Shown piece after piece: positions 39,336-48,276 of a DNA stretch of 48,276 bases. Below the pieces are notes generated by a model that saw nothing but the letters and a program-made list of their open reading frames with translations, had not been told where the DNA came from and made no database searches. The DNA is from an uncultured Neisseriaceae bacterium. Its GTDB lineage: Bacteria; Pseudomonadota; Gammaproteobacteria; Burkholderiales; Neisseriaceae. Positions within the stretch are counted from its first letter, which is position 1. Each line of letters opens with the position of its first letter. Location: NCBI GenBank assembly GCA_945267035.1, contig CALYOS010000017.1, positions 1 to 48,276 of the forward strand. Reading direction: 5' to 3'. The translations under genes and the position numbers were made by a program.

Positions 39336-40868
39336 ATGCAGAAAAATATGCAGAAAAACGCCTCAGCTCAGGCAAAAGATGCCGTAAAACAATCTGTTTA
39401 TGAATCATTATTTGACAAAATAAATCTGAACACCGTTTCAACAGCACCAACCTTTGATCATTTTACTAATAACACAGCCTTGTCCGAGTCTGCTACTAAT
39501 GAGCGTATTTCAGTTGCGATCAATGTATTTTTGAAAATGATTCAAGATAGTTCACAAACTGTTGATAGATTGGATAAAACATTATTAGATTTTCATATCG
39601 CAAAACTGGATAAATTAATCAGTAGCCAGTTAGATAATATCCTGCACCATCCTGAATTCCAGGCAATTGAAGGTACTTGGCGTGGATTAAAATTTTTAGT
39701 CGATCGGACCGATTTTCGGCAGAATGTCAAAATTGATGTACTTGATATTTCCAAAGATGCACTTATACGCGATTTTGAAGATTCTCCAGAAGTCATCCAA
39801 AGTGGTCTATATAGCCATACCTATATCAATGAATACGATACTCCGGGTGGGCAGCCATTTGCTTCAATTATTTCTGCTTATGAATTTAATCGTTCACCAC
39901 AAGATATCGAATTGCTGAGGAATATATCTAAAGTTTCTGCTGCTGCACATATGCCTTTCATCGGTTCCGTTGGTGCTGAGTTTTTCGGCAAAGAATCAAT
40001 GGAAGAAGTCGCCTCCATCAAAGATATTGGTAATTATTTTGACCGTGCTGAATACATCAAATGGAATAGCTTCCGTAACACTGATGATGCGCGTTATATT
40101 GGTCTTACCTTACCACGGTTCCTAGCACGTTTGCCATATGGTAGCGATACCGTTCCAGTTCGCAGTTTTAATTATACTGAAGAAGTTAAGGGTCCTGATC
40201 ACAACCGCTACTTATGGTCAAATGCCACATTTGCCTTTGCAGCCAATATGGTAAGAAGTTTTATTAAAAACGGTTGGTGTGTACAAATTCGTGGACCACA
40301 GGCAGGCGGAATGATTGAAAATCTGCCAATCCACCTATATGACTTGGGTTCTGGTGCTCAGATGAAAATTCCAACCGAGGTATTAATACCAGAAACACGA
40401 GAATTTGAATTTGCCAATTTAGGTTTTGTTCCACTATCTTTCTACAAAAATCATGACTTTGCCTGCTTTTTTTCAGCAAATTCAACACAGAAACCAGCAC
40501 TGTACGATACGAAAGAAGCGACAGCCAATAGTCGCATCAACTCTCGTTTACCTTACATATTCTTGTTGTCTCGCTTAGCGCATTATCTCAAATTGATTCA
40601 GCGAGAAAACATTGGTATGACTAAAGATCGTCGTGTTTTAGAAGTGGAAATGAATAACTGGATTCAAAATTTGGTTACTGAAATGACCGATCCTAGTGAT
40701 GAATTGCAGGCATCACATCCCTTACGCCAAGCTAAGGTAATGGTAGAAGATATTGAAGATAATCCTGGCTTCTTCAAAATCAAACTGTTTGTTATTCCGC
40801 ACTTCCAAATTGAAGGCATGGATATAAACCTTTCACTGGTATCCCAAATGCCAAAAGCCAAAAAGTAG
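39336..40868 (+). CDS. tssC: T6SS contractile sheath large subunit TssC
   Basis: 510 aa, usual for TssC/VipB. Landmarks: LDNILHHPEFQAIEGTWRGL near residue 97-116 (the sheath core start), GVYNHE-like SGLYSHTYINEYDTPGGQPF near 152-171, FSFxxKED-like NYFDRAEYIKWNSFRNTDDA, and the C-terminal VMVEDIEDNPGFFKIKLFVI segment. The first ATG has AGGGG 8 bases upstream; a second in-frame ATG follows four codons later. Co-transcribed with tssB. A stable hairpin follows the gene, separating it from the PAAR gene. Confidence 0.97.
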   Translation: MQKNMQKNASAQAKDAVKQSVYESLFDKINLNTVSTAPTFDHFTNNTALSESATNERISVAINVFLKMIQDSSQTVDRLDKTLLDFHIAKLDKLISSQLDNILHHPEFQAIEGTWRGLKFLVDRTDFRQNVKIDVLDISKDALIRDFEDSPEVIQSGLYSHTYINEYDTPGGQPFASIISAYEFNRSPQDIELLRNISKVSAAAHMPFIGSVGAEFFGKESMEEVASIKDIGNYFDRAEYIKWNSFRNTDDARYIGLTLPRFLARLPYGSDTVPVRSFNYTEEVKGPDHNRYLWSNATFAFAANMVRSFIKNGWCVQIRGPQAGGMIENLPIHLYDLGSGAQMKIPTEVLIPETREFEFANLGFVPLSFYKNHDFACFFSANSTQKPALYDTKEATANSRINSRLPYIFLLSRLAHYLKLIQRENIGMTKDRRVLEVEMNNWIQNLVTEMTDPSDELQASHPLRQAKVMVEDIEDNPGFFKIKLFVIPHFQIEGMDINLSLVSQMPKAKK

Positions 40869-40890
40869 ATCTTTTTAAAGCAAAGCAAAA

Positions 40891-40916
40891 TCTACCGATG
40901 GTTATCTATCGGTAGA
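40891..40916 (+). promoter_or_regulatory. Hairpin between tssC and the PAAR gene
   Basis: Perfect 9-bp stem TCTACCGAT / ATCGGTAGA with an 8-base loop and no T run. It may protect the 3' end of the sheath mRNA or lower read-through. Confidence 0.55.
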
Positions 40917-40942
40917 AAACAGCTACAGGAGAGAATAACAAA

Positions 40943-41206
40943 ATGTCGCGTGCCATTATTTGTAAAGGAGATACAACTACGCACGGCGGGGTGGTGCTTG
41001 AAGGTGATCCGATGGTGAAAATTGAGGGAAGGTCTGTGGCGCGTAAAGGAGATAAAGTCAAGTGTCCCAAATGTTCAGGTATTCAATACATCGTTGAAGG
41101 CAGCCCTCAATTAACCGTGCAGGGGCGGCCTATGGTATTGGAAAACATGAAAACCAGCTGCGGAGCCCGTTTATTATCCCGGCAATCAATCGGTAAATGT
41201 AAATAA
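40943..41206 (+). CDS. PAAR-domain spike-tip protein
   Basis: 87 aa, a stand-alone PAAR protein. It begins MSRAIICKGDTTTHGGVVLE, with repeated Gly/Asp turns, GRSVARKGDKVKCPKC, and a C-terminal TSCGARLLSRQS. The Cys and His residues fit zinc binding at the tip of the cone. PAAR proteins cap VgrG and sharpen the T6SS spike. There is no fused toxin domain. Lies between tssC and tssK in the same direction; no vgrG is in the window. Confidence 0.9.
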   Translation: MSRAIICKGDTTTHGGVVLEGDPMVKIEGRSVARKGDKVKCPKCSGIQYIVEGSPQLTVQGRPMVLENMKTSCGARLLSRQSIGKCK

Positions 41207-41232
41207 TCCATACAGATAGAACAGGTTGTAAT

Positions 41233-42576
41233 TTGAAGATCATTAATCCAATTTGGTACGAAGGTACCTTACTGTTACCACAAATCTTTCAACAGCAGGA
41301 ATTAATGCAGCAGGCTAATGCGTTTAGTATATTAAAACATACACGTGTATTGCCTTGGGGCGTAATTCGTATGGATATTGATAACAATAGTTTGTCATTA
41401 AATAAGCTCAAATTGGCAGATTGTGCGGTATCCTTTCAAGATGGTACCTGGTTTGATTCCCATCAGATGCAGTTTTTACCTCCATCGCGTGATTTGTTAC
41501 AGATGCCAGAAGATATTTTTGAAACAACCGTATATTTGACTCTGCCCGAACTCAATACGGTGGGCAGTAATCTGTTGGAAAATAACGATAATGCTCCATT
41601 AAGATATTCCAAGCAATTTACTGCAGTAACAGATTTATATGGTAGCCAACAAACAGAAATCGCAGAAAAACGCTTAAATTTCAGCCTAAAATTTGACTAT
41701 GAAAACCGGCAGAATTTTCTGGCCATACCCATACTTCGTCTGATAAAAAATCAAAATAATCTGTGGCAACCAGATATAGAATATGTGCCGCCATTATTCA
41801 GTATAGGTAGCAATTCTTTTTTGGTAGATATGCTATCAAGGCAAATACAAATATTGCTAAACAAAAGCCAGCGCTTAAGTTTTTTAAGGAAAGAACGAAA
41901 CCAGCAATCAGCTGATTTTTTGGTATCCGATATTTCATTATTCTGGCTTTTAAATATACTAAACCAATCCATTCCAGAGATGGTGCTAATGCAAACACAT
42001 AAAAGCATGGCACCCGAACACTATTACATACTTTTAGCACGAATCGTAGGCAGTTTGCTTTCATTTTCAACTGAGGCAAGTATTAAAGATATTCCATCCT
42101 ACGATCCATTAAATCTAGGAATCACTTTCATTCGACTCAATGAAATGCTCATCGATTTACTGGATACCGTCATACCAACTGTTTTGGTTGTCATTGATCT
42201 GGAAAAAGTCGGAAATACTCGTTGGATTGGACACTTACAAGATTCGCGTCTGGATGAAGATACAGATTATTACATTTCAGTGCGAGCCAATGTTCCTTTG
42301 TATGAACTGCAAGAACGCTTTCCAAAATTATGCAAAATTGGTGCACCGGATGATGTAGAGCGTATTTTGCCATCTGCTTCTAATGGTATTCCATTACGAA
42401 TGATGCAGCGTCTGCCCAGCGCCTTACCCATGCGCACAGAAGCAACCTATTTTGCATTGGATAAATCTTATCCTGGTTTTAAAACCATGATAGATGCAAG
42501 ATCTTGTTGTATTTATTCTCCTAATTCATTTGATGGATTAAATATCGAATTATATGCGGTGCCAAATGAAAAATAA
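41233..42576 (+). CDS. tssK: T6SS baseplate protein TssK
   Basis: 447 aa. TssK trimers connect the baseplate to the TssJLM membrane complex. Typical N-terminus: INPIWYEGTLLLPQIFQQQE; then WGVIRMDIDNNSLSLNKLKL and a CAVSFQDGTWFDS segment near residues 55-77. The C-terminal part ends with FALDKSYPGFKTMIDARSCC and YSPNSFDGLNIELYAV. The start is a TTG (41233), as no ATG fits the family N-terminus. The 3' end overlaps tssL by a few bases. Confidence 0.95.
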   Translation: MKIINPIWYEGTLLLPQIFQQQELMQQANAFSILKHTRVLPWGVIRMDIDNNSLSLNKLKLADCAVSFQDGTWFDSHQMQFLPPSRDLLQMPEDIFETTVYLTLPELNTVGSNLLENNDNAPLRYSKQFTAVTDLYGSQQTEIAEKRLNFSLKFDYENRQNFLAIPILRLIKNQNNLWQPDIEYVPPLFSIGSNSFLVDMLSRQIQILLNKSQRLSFLRKERNQQSADFLVSDISLFWLLNILNQSIPEMVLMQTHKSMAPEHYYILLARIVGSLLSFSTEASIKDIPSYDPLNLGITFIRLNEMLIDLLDTVIPTVLVVIDLEKVGNTRWIGHLQDSRLDEDTDYYISVRANVPLYELQERFPKLCKIGAPDDVERILPSASNGIPLRMMQRLPSALPMRTEATYFALDKSYPGFKTMIDARSCCIYSPNSFDGLNIELYAVPNEK

Positions 42577-43207
42577 CGAGATACCTAATTATGTACGCGA
42601 AAATTTGCGTCATTACATATTATTTGTAACCCGATTAAGCATGGGGCATGCCATACAAAATATGGAAGAAGTGCAATTACTTGCCATACATTTTGTGACA
42701 GAGTTTGATCAAAAACTCAGTGAAAACCACTTAACTGATCAGCAACGCAAACAGATTAGTTATGCACTCTATGCTCTCATTGATGAACTGGCATTGCGCT
42801 TTCTAGATAGTAAAAGCAAATTAGTCTGGGAAAGTAGTCCACTACAAGTTTCCCAGTTTGGTGAGTATGATGCTGGTATACAACTTTTTGAAGATATTCA
42901 AAATGAATTACATAAGCCAGATCCTTCTTTTTGGCTCCTTACTGTATGGCAACTGATATTCGCTTTAGGATTTAATGGAAAATACTTATTTGAAGACACC
43001 CATAGACGTAATGAATTAATAGCAAAAATAGATATATTACTTCCAGAAATCATCATACCTACATTCCATTCCAACCGTAGGCTGCGTCCAATCAGCTTTC
43101 GTTCTTTTTCTGCCGTTAGCTGGAGCGTGGTTTTAATGTTATTTACCGTGGTGGTGTATCTGGTACTTAACAAATACCTCAGTAATCTAGTAGCAAGTAT
43201 TGGATAA
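42566..43207 (+). CDS. tssL: T6SS membrane-complex protein TssL (DotU-like)
   Basis: 213 aa from ATG 42566; another in-frame ATG at 42554 would add four residues and cannot be excluded. The cytosolic helical part resembles DotU/TssL (QRKQISYALYALIDELALRF near residues 65-85, and FFEDIQ-type QLFEDIQNELHKPD near 108-121). One C-terminal membrane segment (VSWSVVLMLFTVVVYLVL) anchors it in the inner membrane, and it lacks a peptidoglycan-binding domain. The start lies inside the end of tssK. Confidence 0.9.
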   Translation: MKNNEIPNYVRENLRHYILFVTRLSMGHAIQNMEEVQLLAIHFVTEFDQKLSENHLTDQQRKQISYALYALIDELALRFLDSKSKLVWESSPLQVSQFGEYDAGIQLFEDIQNELHKPDPSFWLLTVWQLIFALGFNGKYLFEDTHRRNELIAKIDILLPEIIIPTFHSNRRLRPISFRSFSAVSWSVVLMLFTVVVYLVLNKYLSNLVASIG

Positions 43208-43215
43208 GGTAGCAA

Positions 43216-44826
43216 ATGAGTAAACGTACATATTACACATTACTATTAATATGGATTGATTGCCTTTCCTTATATTTTATCTGGCAGATATGGGATATAT
43301 ACTGGGTGGTGAAAACCTGTCTAAGTATATTAATCATATTGGTTTGTGTTTTTTTGTGGTACCAAAACCAGTTTTGGTCTCGAAAACAAACTTCCACCAA
43401 TATGCACAATATTCCTAAGTCACAACGCATCATCCTGGTTGCGGGAGATGATTTATCAGACTGGATCCAATCCTCTGAGCGATGGCGCTTATTGCGTGAT
43501 GCAATGTGGGTTAGAGTTGAAGATTGCACAGAGCTAATTAATATCTATCAGACTCTAGATGAACAAAATAAAATCGTCAATGGTATTTTATTGATACTCA
43601 ATCCTGATAAATATCCCCACGTTGCTGCGCTTGAGCAGCGGCTTTCACAGTGGCGGCAAGAAATCGAAACCATTCAGGGTTTATACAAACGCAAGATACC
43701 ATTAACTTTAGCAATCCATACTAATTTGTTGGATGAAAATTTAGAATATTGGCCGCAAAATATCACCAATCACTTGTGTCGACAGCGCAATGAAGTTCAT
43801 CATTACTATGCCTGCCTGCAAAAACAACTCGATAACTATGCTGCCTCAAGCGCGACACAAAAAGCGCAACTAAGTTACACCACAGTTGCCACACTTTATA
43901 TGAGCACTCAATGGCTTCTTCAATATGTCATCAAAAATTTATTACCTGAAAAACCATACCATAACTCACTGTATTTAGTAGCAAGTGTCTGGATCAACAG
44001 TTTTAATAACAATCAAGATGCAGATTGGCGAAAATTTGAAATTAAAAAGACCGGTTTTGTTACCCCCAGCCATAGCGTTAATGTCAATGGGCTTAAAAAC
44101 TTTCCTAACATCGAAAGTAATTTCGTTCGTCAACATTATTTAAGTGAAAATACAAAATATCTGTGCTACGCAATAAATTGGTTTTGGTTATTTTGTTTGA
44201 TCGGGACAACTTATTCTTATATAGAAAACAAAAATTGGTTACACCAAGTCATAGCTGCACATCAGCATTACATTACCATTCCACCCCATTTGGAAAACGA
44301 ACGTCTTGACAGTATCAAAAACTTAAAGCTTATCCAGCAAACATTACAAGATTACCAGTCATACGGAGAACCGAGAAAGATGGGCTTTGGCCTATATCGA
44401 GCCACAAAATTACTACCAATTATTAATAATGACATTAACAATTTTCAAATAAAGAAACAAAAAGAACAAATCATCCGTCTTGATACCACAGCGCTATTTG
44501 ATGTGGGACAAAGCGAGCTCAAACCGGATGCCAAACTGGTTTTACAAGGCGTGTTGACCTGGGTACAGGCAAACCCTAATAAACGAGTACTAATAGATGG
44601 TCATACCGACAATACCGGCAATACCGCCAGTAATAAAATTTTGTCACTCAACCGTGCCGAAGCAGTGCGTAACTGGTTGGTAAATGCTTCGATTTTTCCG
44701 GAGGATCATTTTACCGTACAAGGATATGGGGACAGTAAACCCATAGCAAGCAACGACGACCCACAAGGGCGTAGTAAAAACCGTCGTGTCGAAATTACCT
44801 TGGTCGATATGAACCATAACGACTAA
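43216..44826 (+). CDS. OmpA-domain T6SS protein with TssM-like N-terminal half
   Basis: 536 aa. Two membrane segments near residues 5-30 and 33-48, then a cytosolic domain (about 70-290), a third membrane segment (about 320-337), a periplasmic linker with KMGFGLYRATKLLPIINN, and a C-terminal OmpA-like peptidoglycan-binding domain (about 420-536: LFDVGQSELKPDA, IDGHTDNTGNT, GYGDSKPIASNDDPQGRSKN). The three-helix layout and the LGLY-type motif recall TssM, but the protein is far shorter than TssM, has no visible Walker A, and ends in an OmpA module. It probably anchors TssL's complex to the cell wall. Starts 9 bases after tssL. Confidence 0.8.
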   Translation: MSKRTYYTLLLIWIDCLSLYFIWQIWDIYWVVKTCLSILIILVCVFLWYQNQFWSRKQTSTNMHNIPKSQRIILVAGDDLSDWIQSSERWRLLRDAMWVRVEDCTELINIYQTLDEQNKIVNGILLILNPDKYPHVAALEQRLSQWRQEIETIQGLYKRKIPLTLAIHTNLLDENLEYWPQNITNHLCRQRNEVHHYYACLQKQLDNYAASSATQKAQLSYTTVATLYMSTQWLLQYVIKNLLPEKPYHNSLYLVASVWINSFNNNQDADWRKFEIKKTGFVTPSHSVNVNGLKNFPNIESNFVRQHYLSENTKYLCYAINWFWLFCLIGTTYSYIENKNWLHQVIAAHQHYITIPPHLENERLDSIKNLKLIQQTLQDYQSYGEPRKMGFGLYRATKLLPIINNDINNFQIKKQKEQIIRLDTTALFDVGQSELKPDAKLVLQGVLTWVQANPNKRVLIDGHTDNTGNTASNKILSLNRAEAVRNWLVNASIFPEDHFTVQGYGDSKPIASNDDPQGRSKNRRVEITLVDMNHND

Positions 44827-44860
44827 TGTAATATTTATTAACTTATAAAAGGAAATTCAT

Positions 44861-45346
44861 ATGGCTATTCCAGCATATTTATGGATCAAAGATGATGGGG
44901 GTTCAGACATTAAAGGGTCTGTTACAGTACAGGATCGTGAAGGCTCAGTAGAAGTATTGGCTTTTGACCATGATGTATATATTCCTACTGACGGCAATAC
45001 CGGAAAATTGACAGGAACACGAGTTCACAAGCCCATATCTTTTGTTAAAGAATATGATGCATCATCACCATATCTATACAAAGCAGTGACTAGTGGTCAA
45101 AACCTCAAAACATTAGAGTTTAAATGGTATCGCATAGACGATGCGGGTCAGGAAAAAGAATATTTCAACACATTGCTTGAAAATGTGAAAGTAGTGGCCG
45201 TGCGTCCAAAAATGCATAACATCAAAGAAATTAGCAAAGAACGTTATAACCACCTTGAGGAAGTGGAGTTACGTTATGAAAAAATCACCTGGTCATATAA
45301 AGATGGCAATATTGTTCATTCAGACAGCTGGGTAGAAAACCGCTAA
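44861..45346 (+). CDS. hcp: T6SS tube protein Hcp (TssD)
   Basis: 161 aa. Hcp hexamers stack into the inner tube that is fired out with effectors. Typical blocks: AIPAYLWIKDDGGSDIKGSV at residues 2-21, VEVLAFDHDVYIPTD near 32-46, and the C-terminal EEVELRYEKITWSYKDGNIV region. AAGGA precedes the ATG by 7 bases, a good site for a highly expressed protein. Followed at once by a terminator-like hairpin before clpV. Confidence 0.96.
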   Translation: MAIPAYLWIKDDGGSDIKGSVTVQDREGSVEVLAFDHDVYIPTDGNTGKLTGTRVHKPISFVKEYDASSPYLYKAVTSGQNLKTLEFKWYRIDDAGQEKEYFNTLLENVKVVAVRPKMHNIKEISKERYNHLEEVELRYEKITWSYKDGNIVHSDSWVENR

Positions 45347-45359
45347 TTTCAACTAAACG

Positions 45360-45388
45360 AAGGCGCAAATAGACAGGCGCCTTTTTCG
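45360..45388 (+). terminator. Terminator-like hairpin between hcp and clpV
   Basis: Stem AAGGCGC / GCGCCTT with a 10-base loop and TTT immediately after. It lies 14 bases past the hcp stop and just before the clpV ribosome-binding site. A moderate terminator would let hcp be made in excess of clpV. Confidence 0.7.
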
Positions 45389-45406
45389 ATATCTGCTGGA
45401 GTCGCA

Positions 45407-48109
45407 ATGAAAGATTCAATGCAATTATTAAGAAAACTCAATGAAAACAGTGCCCGAGCACTTAACGAGGCCGCCAACTTTTGCCTTAGCCGTGGACATC
45501 AGGAAATATTGCCTGAACATTTTCTCGTTAAACTGCTTGAAACAGATAATAATGACCTGAATCTCATATTGCGACAGAACGAAATCAACATAAATCGCCT
45601 TTGGGATGATTTATTAACCGGACTAGACAAATTACCCTGGCAGCGGGTGCCACAGAAACCAGAATTATCACGCGCTCTTCTAAAATGGATAGAACAAGCG
45701 TGGATGCTTTCTTCAATAGAGCATAACCAGGAAGAAGTTCGATCATTACATTTGCTACAGGCCATACAAAAAATTCCCAGCATTTTTACGCTTACCGATC
45801 TGTGGCAGTTACTCATATTCCGTGAAGGGCAGCTCGCCGAAGCTGGACGTTGGCTTGATCAATATTCAGTTGAAGCCGAAATACAAAAAGATAATCAAAT
45901 CACCCCTAATTCAGAATATCAACCATTAACCAGCAAAGAAGCCGATACTGAAACTGCCCAAAATATAATCAAAGATTTGCAGCCTCAACAGTCACCTGCT
46001 GAGCTTGAGGCATTATCACGTTTTACCATCAATCTGACCCAACGTGCCAAAGATGGCCATATAGATGCCATTTTCGGGCGAGATGATGAAATTAGCCAAA
46101 TTGAAGACATTCTCAGTCGCCGGCGTAAAAATAATCCTATTTTAGTAGGCGAGCCTGGCGTGGGTAAAACCGCTCTGGTAGAAGGATTGGCGCTAAAAAT
46201 TGCTCAAGATGAAGTAGGTGCACATTTAAAAAATACCCATATTCTGGCTCTAGATATGGGACTGTTGCAGGCCGGATCAGGCATGAAAGGAGAATTTGAA
46301 CAGCGCTTAAAAACGGTTATTGAAGCCATCCAACATGCACCCGTACCCACCATCCTGTTTATAGACGAAGCACACACAATTATCGGGGCAGGTAATCAAG
46401 CTGGAGGTTCCGACGCAGCCAATCTGCTCAAGCCTGCTCTTGCACGGGGTCAACTACGCACCATCGCAGCCACAACTTGGTCCGAATATAAACAGTATTT
46501 TGAAACTGATGCAGCCCTAGAGCGTCGTTTTCAACCCGTAAAAGTAGATGAACCGGACGATGAAAAAGCTTGTCAAATGTTACGTGGTATAGCTCGATTA
46601 TATGCCGAGCATCATCAAGTTCATATCAAAGATGATGCCATCAAAGCAGCTGTTACCTTATCACGACGCTATTTACCAGACCGACAGTTACCGGATAAAG
46701 CCATTGATTTACTTGATACCGCAGCAGCCAAAGTGCGACTGGGTTTACAAACCTTACCTTTAAATCTTATCAAAAAAATTTCCTTCCATAACGCTTTGCA
46801 AGAAGAAATTGAACGCCTACAACAAGACAATTTTCTTGGTCATCAAATCGATACCGATCGATTAGAATCTTGTCGCCAACAACTGCATCAACTACAACAG
46901 CAAATCGAAACAGAGAAACAGAACTTTGAAGCAGAACAAAATGCTGCGCAAGCAGTACTATCTGCACGCCAAGATAGCGCAGACCATAACAACATACACC
47001 AACATAACCAAGCATTTAATAAACTTCAGCAAAACATCAGATTGGATGTTGACCAGCAAGTTATTGCCAGCGTGATCAGCGAATGGACAGGTATACCAGC
47101 AGGACGAATGCTTGACGATGAAATTAAGCGCCTTATGACCTTGGCCGAACAACTGAATAGCGAAATCATTGGTCAGGAGGACAGCGTTAATCGCATTGTT
47201 GATCACATTCGGACTCAAAAAGCGGGATTAGGTGAAGCCAATAAACCACTGGGTGTTTTTCTGCTTACCGGTACTTCTGGTGTGGGAAAAACCAAAACAG
47301 CCAAAGCATTAGCAAAGGCATTATTTGGTAGCGAAGACACCATGATCACCATCAACATGTCAGAATATCAAGAAGCACATACCGTTGCACAACTTAAAGG
47401 TGCACCTCCGGGGTATGTTGGTTATGGTAAGGGGGGTGTGCTCACCGAAGCAGTGCGTAAACGTCCTTATTCAGTGGTGCTACTGGATGAAATCGAAAAA
47501 GCACACCCCGACGTCCTCAATATATTTTATCAAGTATTTGACCAAGGAATGATGCGCGACGGAGAAGGGCGCATCATCAACTTCAAAAATACCATATTGA
47601 TGATGACGTCCAATTTAGGCAGCGAAGAACTGCAGCATGCGCCTGAAGCGGATTTGTCCACCCGGTTGGAACTTGTCGATCAACCCTTACGTGCCGTACT
47701 TGCTCCTGCATTATTAGGACGCATGAATGTACTGGCGTTTCGACCCTTATCAATGGGCAATATGCAAATAATCATCCGCCAACAATTGGACCATATCGTG
47801 AATAAAATAGATCTTCAGTTTGGTGTAACCTGCCAATACAGTAAAGATTTAGTAACCGCATTGGCACAAACAACAACAGGGCATGATCTGGGAGTACGAT
47901 ATTTTGAGCAAATGCTGCAACAGCAAATTATACCCGAATTGGCTAAACAACTACTACTGGAGAAACAGCAGGGGCAAAATAGTGCCTACATTCATCTTAG
48001 CTTGGGCGAGCAAGGACTTACTATCACCCTAAGTGATAAACCGATCATTGAAGAGACGGCAGAAATTAACCGAGATATTCAAACTGAAACAGAATTGCCC
48101 GCAGCATAA
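45407..48109 (+). CDS. clpV: T6SS sheath-recycling ATPase ClpV (TssH)
   Basis: 900 aa AAA+ unfoldase that disassembles contracted TssB/TssC sheath. The N-terminal Clp_N repeats (about residues 10-150) bind TssC. The first AAA domain has Walker A GEPGVGKTA near 248-256 and Walker B TILFIDEAHTIIGAG near 318-332. A coiled-coil middle domain (about 455-545, Gln-rich) follows. The second AAA domain has GTSGVGKTKTAKALAKALF near 622-640 and VVLLDEIEKAHPDVLN near 692-707. Length and linker favour ClpV over ClpB. GGAG precedes the ATG by 5 bases. Confidence 0.96.
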   Translation: MKDSMQLLRKLNENSARALNEAANFCLSRGHQEILPEHFLVKLLETDNNDLNLILRQNEININRLWDDLLTGLDKLPWQRVPQKPELSRALLKWIEQAWMLSSIEHNQEEVRSLHLLQAIQKIPSIFTLTDLWQLLIFREGQLAEAGRWLDQYSVEAEIQKDNQITPNSEYQPLTSKEADTETAQNIIKDLQPQQSPAELEALSRFTINLTQRAKDGHIDAIFGRDDEISQIEDILSRRRKNNPILVGEPGVGKTALVEGLALKIAQDEVGAHLKNTHILALDMGLLQAGSGMKGEFEQRLKTVIEAIQHAPVPTILFIDEAHTIIGAGNQAGGSDAANLLKPALARGQLRTIAATTWSEYKQYFETDAALERRFQPVKVDEPDDEKACQMLRGIARLYAEHHQVHIKDDAIKAAVTLSRRYLPDRQLPDKAIDLLDTAAAKVRLGLQTLPLNLIKKISFHNALQEEIERLQQDNFLGHQIDTDRLESCRQQLHQLQQQIETEKQNFEAEQNAAQAVLSARQDSADHNNIHQHNQAFNKLQQNIRLDVDQQVIASVISEWTGIPAGRMLDDEIKRLMTLAEQLNSEIIGQEDSVNRIVDHIRTQKAGLGEANKPLGVFLLTGTSGVGKTKTAKALAKALFGSEDTMITINMSEYQEAHTVAQLKGAPPGYVGYGKGGVLTEAVRKRPYSVVLLDEIEKAHPDVLNIFYQVFDQGMMRDGEGRIINFKNTILMMTSNLGSEELQHAPEADLSTRLELVDQPLRAVLAPALLGRMNVLAFRPLSMGNMQIIIRQQLDHIVNKIDLQFGVTCQYSKDLVTALAQTTTGHDLGVRYFEQMLQQQIIPELAKQLLLEKQQGQNSAYIHLSLGEQGLTITLSDKPIIEETAEINRDIQTETELPAA

Positions 48110-48241
48110 AATAACTCATCAATACCTTAGCAACCATGACATATCAATGACCATAATATTAAATTCTTCAAATAAGTTAATTAATATATTGGCATAAATT
48201 GATTAAGCCGTGGATTATGAAATATCCCAAAGGATAGAGCA

Positions 48242-48276
48242 ATGAGTAAAACAAAAATTGGGTTAGCAATATTGGC
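48242..48276 (+). CDS. Start of a further T6SS-cluster gene, cut by the window end
   Basis: ATG with AAGGA a few bases upstream, then codons for MSKTKIGLAIL, the beginning of a probable signal peptide or membrane segment. It might encode a lipoprotein such as TssJ, but only 11 residues are visible. 132 bases separate it from clpV. Confidence 0.5.
   Translation, partial: MSKTKIGLAIL

Overview
The window is chromosomal DNA of a Neisseriaceae-type betaproteobacterium with moderately low GC. The combination of the Neisseria-type ATP-grasp GshA, the Neisseria-length LeuB (356 aa), the dapF-DUF484 pair, PqiABC, and a type VI secretion (T6SS) locus beside decayed polymorphic-toxin and immunity genes points to a bee-gut symbiont such as Snodgrassella or a near relative. 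This placement is an inference from gene content, not a database match.

Layout. Positions 1-10.6 kb are mostly minus-strand housekeeping genes: a SpoIIAA-like protein, ftsB-eno, a TatD DNase, proQ, aroC and the pqiABC operon with a trailing small lipoprotein. A tRNA-Ser(GCU) with a near-perfect promoter lies on the plus strand at 2.7 kb. Positions 10.7-15.4 kb hold leuB, leuD and leuC (minus), with two tiny entericidin-like lipoproteins between leuC and leuD. A palindrome-containing divergent spacer leads to plus-strand gshA, trpS, gshB and dgkA (15.6-19.5 kb), then dapF-DUF484-membrane protein (20.1-22.2 kb). Positions 22-34.5 kb carry an Ala/Ser/Thr-rich lipoprotein, an ETF-ubiquinone oxidoreductase, two uncharacterised proteins, tRNA-Thr(CGU), a bile-acid:sodium-symporter family protein, a PiT phosphate transporter, hemH, a U32 peptidase-family tRNA hydroxylation gene (trhP) and recO.

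Positions 34.5-38.8 kb form a very AT-rich accessory stretch full of broken genes. They include a frameshifted SUKH-3 immunity gene, a small membrane protein with an internal stop and a frameshift, a DUF4177 gene, the decayed C-terminus of a probable deaminase toxin followed by an intact SUKH-4-like immunity gene, and further fragments. From 38.8 kb to the end runs a plus-strand T6SS cluster: tssB, tssC, a PAAR protein, tssK, tssL, an OmpA-domain protein with a TssM-like front half, hcp, clpV, and the first codons of one more gene.

How the genes fit together: TssB/TssC form the contractile sheath, Hcp the tube and PAAR the spike tip. TssK/TssL belong to the baseplate and membrane complex, the OmpA protein probably anchors the machine to peptidoglycan, and ClpV recycles the sheath. 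The neighbouring SUKH genes look like immunity functions kept after their toxins decayed. Several long gaps elsewhere (2.86-3.38 kb and 12.27-12.72 kb) also contain recognisable gene remains, consistent with ongoing genome reduction.
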